Below are positions 21,305 through 30,599 of a stretch of 64,000 nucleotides of DNA, one piece after another (the first letter of the stretch is position 1; the number at the start of each line of letters is the position of its first letter). This DNA comes from Chondrus crispus (Eukaryota > Rhodophyta > Florideophyceae > Gigartinales > Gigartinaceae). The notes below the pieces were generated by a model that worked only from the letters and a program-made list of their open reading frames with translations, had not been told where the DNA came from and made no database searches. The DNA lies in assembly GCF_000350225.1 (NCBI RefSeq), contig NW_005178479.1, forward strand, positions 279,819 through 343,818. The letters run 5' to 3'. The position numbers were made by a program, and so were the translations under genes.

Positions 21305-22815
21305 CTATTTACCTGCTACCGCAAACATTGCCTCCAATTCCTCTGGCTGCAGAATGTGCTCCTCTTCCGCATAGTAGCCCAGTGTCTTGCTCTTCTCCAA
21401 CAGCACGCCAATCCAATGCGTCTTCAAACCGAGCGTCCTGTGATTGTAGTAAACCGTCCCGGACCATGTCCACGAAAACTTGCCAATGAAGCAACCACAT
21501 TTCACCGCGAGCTCGTGCTCTACAAAGTTCTGATCATTATGCAGGAGCGAATGTTTCAAGAGCAGCGCCAGACGCACCCGCTTTCCGAATGCTTCGCGGA
21601 GCTGCGTCAGCGTCTCCTCCGGCACGTACGGCGATGCGGCAAAAAACAGCGCCGGCGTCTGCTCCGCCGCCATCAGCTTGGACACCTTGTCCACCAAGTT
21701 CCGCATTGGCGCCCATTACACAGTGTCCGGCTCGTTGATAGCTATGAGCAACCTAATGCAAAATTTGCCCTCCATCCCTGGCCTGGGCATACACGCCCTC
21801 TCGTCGCTGCGTAGGTGGAGCACGGTAAGCTCCTTGACGTTCCAGCTGGCTGCCATGTTCGCAATCCTAGTCACGGGCTCTACATAGCGCATGAAAGAGT
21901 ACAAGTATTCATGCCCCACCCGCCCCCTGTGCAGAAACGTGTGTCCGTCCACTAGCACGCACGCCGGACGCGACATGTTTCTTCCGCAGCCGGCAGCGTC
22001 TGCCGGTCGCGAAGCGTGACGAGCTCATTCACCAAGCTCATACCCGGGGGGTGCGACATCTGGATAGAGGCCTCTCCACTGCGGGGATTGCAAACACGCG
22101 TTTGGCGCAGTCCTCCTGGTTTTTCGGGGTGACGTCGTCGTGCGGGTACAACAAAACTGCAGCACCTGCTTCGTCCTGGACGACAACTTGACAGGGGAGA
22201 CTTTGTCGGGCGCCTTCGCGCGCGTGAAGATGTAGACGAAGTAGAAGCTGCTGGTCCACACATGCGGCAAGTGGGACAGGATGAGGGCATACAGGGCGAC
22301 GGCGGCCCGCATGCGACGGAGGCGCCAGTACTTGACGCCGTGTTTGTCGAGGACGCGCTCCGTGGTAGTTTTGCTAAACTCTCGGCTGAGGAGGGAGGGG
22401 AGGAGGAGGTCGAGGTAAGCGTGGCGCGCGAGAACAAGGGCCTCGAGAAGGAAGTAGGGCTGGTTGCCGGAGTCTCCGTGCGTGAGGGCGACCAGGATGG
22501 TGTTTGGACGGCAGGTGACCACGCGCGTGGGGGGGATCATGGCCCGATGGTGGACGGTAGGGGATAAGGCGGCGGTGAGGTTGGGGGGTGAGGGGTGTAG
22601 CATGGTGAGCCGCGGCGGGAAAGGACGATGGAGTAGAGCAGGCCGCCGACGACGAGGATTTCGAGCGTGCGGCGCACGCTGGTGCGTCGCGGCTTAGTCA
22701 AACATCGAGGCCGAGGTCGAACGCGTGTTTCACGGCGACAAACGCGGGAGCCAAGCCTGCGTCCAGCCCGGTAACCTTGGGCAGAAACCGGCCCGCGACC
22801 TCGGTCTTGTCGCAC
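21305..22815 (-). pseudogene. Type II membrane protein remnant, possibly a Golgi glycosyltransferase
   Basis: Three stretches in minus-strand order. First, a basic N-terminus followed by a single hydrophobic helix (RRTLEILVVGGLLYSIVLSRR, near 22690), the topology of a type II Golgi enzyme. Second, PNTILVALTHGDSGNQPYF and a helical block ending near 22250. Third, SWNVKELTVLHLRSDERAC and, after an in-frame TAA at 21716-21718, PALFFAASPYVPEETLTQL, then ELAVKCGCFIGKFSWTWSGTVYY. The last block resembles the C-terminal part of O-fucosyltransferase-type enzymes, where a Cys/Gly...S-T-W/F-S pattern binds the sugar nucleotide. The first and second pieces are in different frames. Non-functional; enzyme class is a guess. 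Confidence 0.4.
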
Positions 22816-23158
22816 GCGAAGTAATATTAACTGACGGACATCCAGCTGACGGCGCTCTTCGGATCGGGGTCAACCAGCGGGTGGGACTCTTGAAAATTGT
22901 GCATAACGGCACCCGACTTGCGAATTTCGACGAGCTATGAAGAGATGAGGGAATGCCACTCCGATGGCACTCCGCACGAACTACGGAGGGGTGATGCTAC
23001 TCCGGTGGCACTCCGCATGTGATACGACAGCACTGCACGGTTGACCCAGAGTTTCACCCTACTGTACCTACTGCTACATACACACTACGTAAATACTACG
23101 ATTGCACCCCTAGTCCTCTGATCGCCCTGCGGGTAGCCTACGAACGCCTACAGTACGG
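22816..23158. other. Right non-coding arm of the 14-kb element
   Basis: An approximate direct duplication around 22950-23015 contains GGCACTCCGCA twice. Inside the right terminus, CGTAGTAT words occur in inverse orientation to the left arm, as expected of subterminal transposase-binding sites. Confidence 0.4.
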
Positions 23159-23171
23159 TTGCTAGGGAAAT
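23159..23171 (-). repeat. Right terminal inverted repeat and target duplication of the 14-kb element
   Basis: TTGCTAGGG (23159-23167) mirrors CCCTAGCAA at 9102-9110. AAAT (23168-23171) repeats 9098-9101. Confidence 0.75.
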
Positions 23172-23582
23172 GCGCTTCTGGCAGAGCAGCTCAAGAAAGA
23201 GAAGCCGAGAAGGAGCGTCTGGGCGCCATAGGGCGTGTCAATGCGATGCACAGGGAGAGGTTCTCGAGCACTTCGGAGCCCGACGTCGAGGGCACCGAAG
23301 GTGAAAGCTCCGATGCAGTCACTACACCGAAAAAAACGCTCGGCAAAGCGAAAACACAGCGAGGTTTTGCCTGATCTCTTCGATAGTAACATAGCTGCCT
23401 TTACCACCGCGCTGCAGAGAAGCGACGAGGCGCCCATAAAATTCGAAGAGCGGCGCTTTGAGAGAGACCTCGAACAGCGGGAGAAGGATAGAGAAGAGCG
23501 ACGTAAGGAACGAGAAGAGGCAAACAACTTGGAGCTTGAAAATTTTAAGCTGATGATGGAGGCGTTCAAACAGCGCTACTAA
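23168..23582 (+). pseudogene. Myb/SANT-like protein, C-terminal half
   Basis: Continues the reading frame left at 9101 (KCASGRAAQEREAEKERLG). The tail is typical of Harbinger SANT proteins: an acidic Ser/Thr linker, then a strongly charged coiled-coil (FEERRFERDLEQREKDREER) ending ELENFKLMMEAFKQRY at 23582. A frame change falls at a run of seven A around 23330-23336 and looks like a one-base slip. With the TGA in the N-terminal half, the gene has two point-type breaks besides the 14-kb insertion. The coiled-coil would mediate dimerisation or transposase contact (inference). Confidence 0.75.
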
Positions 23583-23826
23583 AACGCTGACGACTTCCGC
23601 ATCTTAGCCCCCACACACTTTCAATCCCCCTTCCTTAAAAGTACAAGTCCGAGAACTGCCCACACTCCAAGGGCGGGGGAGGGGGTGCGTAGAAGTGGGG
23701 CGAGGCGACGAGGGGTTTTAGGGGGATTAAGGCGGAGGTGGAAGGCGCAGTCACAGGTCCGCAAGCTATGACAGGATACTGGGCCGGAGTAGCGAGCGTG
23801 GAAATGGGCAAGCAAATTCGTCGCCG

Positions 23827-24860
23827 TCATCGCCCAGCTGTTTCTGACCCCTTACACCCGCCACGCCAAAACCCTTCAAGAGAGGGTGGTTTGCACTTGA
23901 AATAAATCGAAGGCTCATTACGATATAAACAATTCTTTATGTTGCTAAGTAGCATCCCAGCAAAGTACAAAGAGGCCACGGGAGCTTGCTGGACACGTAG
24001 TTTTCTCTTAAAGTCCATACGCTTCCAGAATAGCTTGATCTCCTTGAACATCCATTCACCGGTCACCCATTGCTGTGTTAAATGCTCGTGCATCTTCCCC
24101 TAAATGTGCCACTTGGAAAGGTATTTTCAAGTATTCTTTCCAGTTATATCCACTGTCACCATATATACAATACTGTACGCCGTCAGACAGCAAACATTCT
24201 TCCAGCTGAGACTGGAGTTCGGAGCGAGCATATAGCTTCCAGTCATGTCGACGTCCTTCTAAAGGACCAAAACAGTGTAGAAACATTCCATCTGGAGTTG
24301 TAAGTGCTTGAAACTTTAGTGCATGCGCTTGCTTGTGTCCGTTGTACACGACTTGTTGAAGTCCATAGTTTGTAGGTCTTGCAATCTTGAGAACGGTTCC
24401 ATCTATAAATCCGATGCAGTTTGTAAGACATTCAGATTTCTCGGCAACAGATGTAGCAAATAGTGATGCTTTTTGATGTATATTTGTAGCGGAAAGCTTA
24501 CTAGTTATAAGTGACAACCTTGCAATCAAAAACGCTTCTATTCCCTCCCAAAATATTTCGCACAGCTGTGACGCATGCTTTCCGAACTGCACTTCCACGT
24601 CCCTCCAACGACAGGGGCTGGCCATTCGACGTAGTACAATGCACGTTACAAGAATTGGAGAGGCATAGCAACGATTTCTTTCGGTGTGCGGATGGGCCTC
24701 TGGCCATGCTAACGCTCTAACTATGCGGCTGATATCCTGCTTTGCGAAGCGAAAATTGAAAACACAGTCAGGGTCCGTAAGGGAATTAAAGTTGAACGCT
24801 TAGTTGGAAGGGATATAATTCGCTTTCGTCGCAGATGACTACAGTAGTGCGCTCTAGCAC
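23827..24860 (-). pseudogene. HARBI1-like Harbinger transposase (DDE_Tnp_4)
   Basis: Cuts and joins DNA at the Harbinger termini. N-terminal part: FNFNSLTDPDCVFNFRF, LRRMASPCRWRDVEVQFGKH. Catalytic core: IGFIDGTV (first Asp), VYNGHKQAHALKFQ, GPLEGRRHDW, YGDSGYNW (second Asp), and EWMFKEIKLFW carrying the third acidic residue, then NIKNCLYRN and CKPPSLEGFW at the C-terminus. All three catalytic residues are present. The frame shifts near 24060-24090 between AFNTAMG and EWMFKE, and an in-frame break probably lies near the N-terminus, so this copy is dead. It is convergent with the SANT gene, about 245 bp away. Confidence 0.88.
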
Positions 24861-25144
24861 GCAGGTATGCTGCGAGCGACATACGGAGAAGCTCCGTGGA
24901 CACGTTCACCCGCTGCGATCTCCTCAAAATAAGCGCTAACGAAGTGTGTCTCCATCGAGATAACCCTTGTCTGCTAACGGCTTTGGTGTGTCGCCGTTGC
25001 GATCCGCGCCTCCTGGTCATGCTCGACTGTGCCCAGGTCGATAGTGGTGGTGGTCGAACCTCGTGTGTGTGCGCATCCAAAAATGTAATACTCCCACGTT
25101 ACAGTCCCGCAGTCGCAGCGTAAATCATTTTCTGATCCAAAACC

Positions 25145-25212
25145 TTGCAGAATTCTGCAATGGATCATACCTTTTTCATTACAGTACATTTGCAGAAAAG
25201 TTGCAGAATTTT
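25145..25212 (-). repeat. Right terminal inverted repeat of the Harbinger element
   Basis: The palindrome TTGCAGAATTCTGCAA at 25145-25160 and AGTTGCAGAATT at 25199-25210 mirror the two boxes at 8430-8490. Confidence 0.6.
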
Positions 25213-25872
25213 ATCAAGCGTAATACACCAACTGTAGTATACAGTAATCTCTCTTTATAAGAATGAGGACGGGAAAGGACATTATTATTCATGTAAAGAG
25301 AATATTCCTAGGCCGGCAGTTTTGATGCTTGTCCAGCAAGGTTACTAGCCCCTGAGAAGAAGGAATCAATTCTCGTCTGCTTCTGCGTTCGCACTTTGGC
25401 AACTGAGAGATCTCTTTTCACCGAAGGTAGCGTAGTACAGCCATATTCTTTTGCGGGTCATTATTTTAAAGAGAGACTACTGTATGCAAGGCATTGTGCT
25501 TACACCAAATGTAGGGTTAAGAGAGGAATGAAAAAGGAGATAAAAGGGGGGTGCGCTAATTGTCGAACGATTTCGAGAAAACACACCCTCCGTAGGTTTT
25601 CTACCTCCAATGTGAATGAATGTTACCGCAATACAAAGCCCGCTTTGTCCTCTATGTTGAACCTGAATATGGGTGTATGAAACGGACCAATTTTCGCACA
25701 GCTCGACAAAGCGATGCCAGCGCCAATTAAAAAAGGAGAGCCTTTATGTTGCTAAAGATTGAACACAATCAGAAATTTGGCCCTAAAAACACCTCATCTT
25801 CTGACGTTTAGGACTTCGCCTCGTCACCAATCAAGCAGTCAAAATTTCCATCATCTCATCTCCCAGACGCTT
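25213..25872. other. Segment between Harbinger and the pogo gene
   Basis: AT-richer, no gene. CAGTAATCTCTCTTTATAAG at 25242-25261, preceded by TA, resembles the style of a Tigger/pogo terminus, but no matching right end was found. Confidence 0.3.
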
Positions 25873-27549
25873 CTAAGGACAACTGGAAGCTCGCGTTCTG
25901 GCACGCAGCTTAGCCGCTGCCCTAAGCTCCACCATACTGCGCACGACAGCCATTAACGGGGCTTCCGGCAAGCCTGCCAGCTCCGCATAGCGCCTCATTC
26001 TGTCTGATGGAACTTGTTTCGAGAATAAAGCTACCATTGCCCGACTATGCGTGTCTTTCACTTGCTGCTTCTCTGCACGGCGCGCCACAGCTTCCATCTT
26101 TCGTAGTGTAGCCACGTGTTTCTTTCGCACCAAGTCCATCACATGCGGAGCCGTCATGACACACCCGTGTGTTGTATCGACAAATCTATTTTGTAGAATA
26201 GTTGCCGTATCACCCAGTATTCTTTGGCAAAGAACAGAACGTCGTTTTTCAAGCAATTGTACTAACTGCTCCACGGGGCACAGCTCTTGGCTCTGCGTAT
26301 CATTCGTGGGACGTGGAACACCTAATAACCTCATAGCATCTCAGGGCCATACCCCACACCGTCTGAAAGAAGCCATAATATTCGTCGAGTTGAATGAACT
26401 AATGTAGGCCTCTCGTAGCAGGGCACAAACGTCAAATATATCCCACGCTTTGTCTGTAGCTGTTTTGGCTGTGCCACTGACAATGCGGTTGAGGGAACCC
26501 TTAAATGCCGCAAACTGAACAACATCCAAAGGTTGGGTCTTTTCTGACGTATGAGCAGGAAGCGCATAAACTACCACATTTCCCTCCAGTAGTATATCTA
26601 GTACATCTAAGGACAGGTGGGCACGATATCCATCAAACATGAGTAACACTTTGCCTGTTGATGTCCGTCCTTTCACATAGTCCACAAACCGGACCGCCCA
26701 GTTCTAGAAGTTGACAGAATCTACCCTTCCAGTTTCTTTTCGTACCGCGACCACAGAACCTTGTGGCAAGAGGGATGCAGGTGTTTCTTTTACTTCCACT
26801 CCATCACGGACTACTATCCGGAACGGCAGGCGCGAACCTTTAAACACAAACAAAGGATGTCCTGCCTCACCATTTGCGCAAATGACGAGCATCATGGTAA
26901 TACGGTCCAGCTTCTTAAGAATAGGAAGTTTGCAATCGCGGCTGCCACTGCGCGACATATATCTTTTAGATGTAATTCCGGTGATATCCTTTTCAGGACT
27001 GACACCTGTCTCATCCAGGTTGAAAATGCGTGATGAATATAGAGAATGCTCCGCGATGAGCTCCTCGAGAGTAGCGAAATGTGAGGTGAGTACAGTACTG
27101 TTTACGGCTGAGAATCGCTTGGCGTCTTGACGGATAGGTTTCGCAAACCGTATGGAGTGGGAATACCGAAGACGAAACGAGCGCAGAAAAGCAGGCCCAG
27201 GAGAGGAATTAGAGAACGGAAGAAGTAGACGGCGAGATGGTGGCATTCGGCCAACAATTATTTCAACCGCCTCACGCGAATGCTGCTGACTCAGCGGTAC
27301 ACCGCGTTCGGCAAAATGGACAAGAAAGTCAACAAGTAACTTCTCTTCTTCGTCTCGGAGTGCTCTTTGCCTTCCAGGCTTCTGAATCGGTCTGTTTGGA
27401 TTGGTCACAATGGCATGAAGAGATGCAATGGGAATGAAGAACGTTGATGCTGCACGCCGATATGTCATCCCAGACTTTACTGCCTCAACAGCACCTACGA
27501 TCCTACGCGCTGGATAGGCAGCAGTTGGTCTCCGAGCGTTGGCCCCCAT
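25873..27549 (-). pseudogene. Pogo/Tigger (CENP-B-like) DDE transposase
   Basis: A single frame of about 560 codons with two in-frame stops, TAG at 26704-26706 and TGA at 26341-26343. From the ATG at 27549: a Pipsqueak-type helix-turn-helix (AVKSGMTYRRAASTFFIP, residues ~20-48); a CENP-B-type HTH (EEEKLLVDFLVHFAERGVP, ~67-100); and the DDE_1 core with FNLDETGV (first Asp, residue 179), LLMFDGYRAH (second Asp) and LPAHTSEKTQPLDVVQFAAFK (third Asp, the DDD form of pogo). NIMASFRRCGVWP marks the end of the core. The region after the TGA is a basic, helical tail. Both stops fit single C-to-T changes of CAG and CGA codons. Tc1/mariner superfamily, inserts at TA. Confidence 0.88.
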
Positions 27550-28020
27550 GAAGTAAGCAGCGTTCAGAAATGTGGGTTTGGGAATGGGGAGAAGGGATGT
27601 GCAGGCGTATACTTCAGATCCTCTTCTAGTACAATTGCATGAATTTGCACGTTTTTGAGTTGAAAAGACTCACTATCCCTTCCTCTGTATTGTGCCCATA
27701 TATTGGCAGAAATGCCTAAAACGGGCAGTGGAATTGGCAAAAAAGCTTAGTTAAGATCAGAAACATCTGTACAAATGGTAAAGACGGTGATTTGAACCGT
27801 TTCTGAAAGTCTCATGCCCCATAAATAAGTCAATTATGAAATAAATAACATTTACCTTCCAACAGTAAGCATACACGTGTAATTTCCACAATTTTTCGCG
27901 ATCCGATTGGCTCTTGCTGGCTCTTCCATGCGATCTCGAAGTCCATTGTCACATCTCTCCGAAGGCTTCGGACTGAGAGAAGTCCTAATCAAATTGTCTG
28001 TGTGGTTTCTTTGAGCCAAA
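27550..28020. other. Spacer between pogo and piggyBac genes
   Basis: No gene. It should hold the 5' ends of both divergent transposases. TTGTGCCCATAT at ~27689 has an inverted relative near 30811 but no TTAA next to it. Confidence 0.3.
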
Positions 28021-30599
28021 ATGTCGTCATCTGATCACGAGACAGAAGACATGTATTCCAGCTATGACGATATGCCCTTAACAGTTCTTGTCAGACATGA
28101 CAAAGGACTATATTCGCAGGCACTATCTTATGTTGCAAGCACCACTGAAGATGGCGCGGTCTCTGAAGAGGACTGTGATTTGTCAGAGCGACCGCTTCGC
28201 AAATCTCGTAAAACGCCACCGTTCCCATCAGTGATTCCATCTATTGAACCATTGGAATTCTCTGATACCAGAATACAAGAATGTGGCAAACCCAAACTTC
28301 GTGACAGAGAGTTTAAAATTACAGCCATGTCAGTCTTTCAGCGATTCTTTTCTGACAAAATTCTTGAACAGATTGTTATGAATACCAACAGATACGCAGA
28401 AATCAAACAAGCAGATGCACCTAACAAAAGACCTTGGTCACAAATCGGTCTTAAGGAGTTAAAGGCTTTTATTGGCATACTTCTTTACATGGGCCTGCAT
28501 AAAGAGAGAAGAATAGACGACTATTGGTGCCGTGATGAAGACACACCAACCCATCCAGTAACACAAATAATTTCGCTGCAGCGCTTTGAACAAATTAAGC
28601 GCTTCTTGCATGTTTTGTGACCCCACCACAGACAATGGCAAGTTTTTTCTTTAACAAGGTAGAGCCTTTGTTCATACATGTCAGGGAAGCATCAAAGGCT
28701 TTGTGAACACCAGGGTGCCGTGTTTCTGTAGATGAAATGATGATCACCTGTATGGGACGCTGTTCATAGACAGTCCGTATTAAGAACAAGCCAATTGGAC
28801 AAGGGTTTAAGATATGGGCTCTCTGCGAAAGAGGATATGTGTATGAGTTCTTTCCTCATTCCAACAAATACAAATGGAAAGAAATGGAAACCTACAAAGG
28901 AAAGTTTATGGCTCCATCCGCTGTGGTGGCACAACTAGTAGAAAGTCTTCCTGGTACTAACGATGACAACCCTGTTATGTACCAAGTCTACATGGACAAC
29001 CTGCTCACAAGTGTGGCTCTGTTTAAGATGTTAAGATGTAAGAAAGTCGGATGTGCAGGAACGACAAGAGCAAATACATCAGGCTTCCCTGCCGCTCTCA
29101 AGGTAAGAGCTGTACTTAGTTCTAAACTGGAATGGGACACTATTGGGTCAGTTGTGACCGACGACGTGAACTGTATTTGTTGGATTGATAATGGAGCTGT
29201 TTTGATGTTGTTAACTATTCATCCAGTTGGTCCTGGTTACACTGTTGTGAGAAACTGGATAAGGCCAAAGGAGATCGCAACCAATGCAAAAAGGTGGGTG
29301 AGAAAAGTTTTTGGTTCTAGTGCTCGAAAGGAACTGGCTATCCCACTGTGGGATAACTCCTCTCCGCCCTGGGTTGGGTGAGAGGCGGAGGCTATAGCGA
29401 GGAAGTACGCGGCGTGGACGCGACGCGCTAATTGAACCGGTCGGACGAGCTTGCGAAAAGGGAGTGGCTCACTGGCCGGTTACGCGCAGTCGCCCCGTGA
29501 TGCATGAACGAGAGCGACCGGTAACGGGTTAGAAGCCAGCGCGCGCGATAGACAACCGAAACGGACGTATATAGGCGCCAAAGGGACGGGGGCGAGCTTG
29601 CCCCAGTTTACTGGTGGGGACGGGTGTCAGGTCTTAACCCCTCAGAGGGACGCCTCGGACACCTGTCCCAGTATACAGTACCTGCCGCCTAGTGCGTACC
29701 AGGTACTGTACGCCATTAAAAAACTAGCGCCTCAATTCCTAATTACCGCGCCAACGCTGCAGCTACACGTGTGTACTACTGTACACACGCGCTGCTTACA
29801 GACTACCGCACGGATGCCACGTGTGCTAGCGTACACGCGTAATACTAGCAGACTACCGCTTGGCCGACACGTGCACTACTGTACACGTACGCCAGATTAC
29901 GACCGCTCGGCACGCGCGCGCTCGCTACACGTGGGCACACCCGCCCACATGTCCACCGTGCACGGCTGCACTGTTAATAATCTCCCCGCGCGCGCGTCCG
30001 TCGTTATACTACACCCACTAGTTGTTGATGACTACAGTCATCATATGGGTGGCGTTGATATCGCAGACTAGCTTCGATCTAACTACGGTTGTCATTTACG
30101 TGGTGTGAGGACCTGGCTTCCTCTCTTTTATTGGTTGCTAGATACATTTGTGTCTAATTCGTTTATTGCTATTCGAAAGCATGACCGTGAGAGTTGGAAC
30201 AGCAAGCCAGCTCACAAAGCTTTTCGACGTGAAATTACTTGGAGCCTTATGAAGTCTACGATAGTTGAGAGTCCAAGAAGTACCCCGGTTTCAGTTTGTA
30301 ATCCTTTGAAGAGGCGTCGTATGAGCTCTGCAATGGCTCTTGGCGATATGAGATTGCCTACAAATGTACAACACTTGCCAAGATGTATTCTTAATGCTAA
30401 CAGAAGAAAACGGTGTGTTCTGTGCTCGTTTGGTATGCTGAGGCACAACAAGCCTTCAAGCAAAGCTCCAAAGACATTTGTCTACTGCACCAGCTGTGAA
30501 AGGGACACCTTTCTTTGTGTTGGCCCCGAGAGGAACTGTTTTGAAGCATATCACACTGTCGGTGACCTCGTTAGTTATGTCATGGATCGCCAGTACTAG
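28021..30599 (+). pseudogene. piggyBac-family transposase, split by a solo LTR
   Basis: Starts at ATG 28021 with an acidic Ser-rich N-terminus. The core begins near residue 120 (SVFQRFFSDKILEQIV; LKELKAFIGILLYMGLHK; HPVTQIISLQRFEQIKRFLHV). Catalytic Asp residues are seen in VDEMMI (~28728), VYMDNLLTSVAL (~28990) and MGGVDIAD (~30050). A Cys-rich ribbon near the C-terminus (CVLCSF...CTSCERDTFLC...NCFEAYH) is the family's terminal zinc domain. The frame shifts after 28620, a TAG sits at ~30069 where CAG would fit, and a 667-bp LTR is inserted at 29347. piggyBac elements integrate at TTAA and excise precisely. Flanking TTAA termini were not identified. Confidence 0.9.
29347..30013 (+). repeat. 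Solo LTR E1 inside piggyBac (667 bp)
   Basis: Begins TGTGGGATAACTCC, ends CGTTATACTACA, and is flanked by CCCAC at 29342-29346 and 30014-30018, a perfect 5-bp target duplication. Same family as 57678-58348. No internal element sequence remains, as after recombination between two LTRs. Confidence 0.9.

Larger units (their letters stand above)
9102..23167. mobile_element. 14,066-bp Tnp2-type DNA transposon carrying host-gene fragments
   Basis: Bounded by 9-bp perfect terminal inverted repeats (CCCTAGCAA) and a 4-bp AAAT target duplication. Removing the element plus one AAAT leaves the SANT reading frame uninterrupted across the site, which independently confirms both boundaries. It contains a Tnp2 transposase (minus), a divergent 506-aa ORF (plus), and then, from ~15.9 to 22.8 kb, broken host-like genes on both strands with intron remnants and very different GC content from the transposase. 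CACTA-type elements usually make 3-bp duplications and begin CACTA; this one does neither, so it may belong to a distinct Tnp2 lineage. A composite of several later insertions inside one smaller element is possible. Confidence 0.75.
8429..25212. mobile_element. Harbinger-type DNA transposon, split by a 14-kb insertion
   Basis: A Myb/SANT-like gene on the plus strand and a HARBI1-like DDE transposase on the minus strand face each other, the two-gene composition typical of PIF/Harbinger transposons. Similar AATTCTGCAACT...TTGCAGAATTCTGCAA arrays sit in inverted orientation at 8430-8490 and 25145-25210, read as terminal inverted repeats. Without the 14-kb insert the element would be about 2.7 kb, a normal Harbinger size. 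Both genes carry breaks, so the copy is inactive. The exact ends and the 3-bp TWA target site expected for Harbinger could not be settled. Confidence 0.7.

Noticed and set aside
9102-23167. CACTA-type ends for the Tnp2 element
   Set aside because: Looked for CACTA...TAGTG near both ends without success; the CCCTAGCAA pair with AAAT fits better and restores the SANT frame.
25242-25261. CAGTAATCTCTCTTTATAAG as the left end of the pogo element
   Set aside because: Resembles Tigger termini, but no inverted partner was found upstream of the transposase, so not called.
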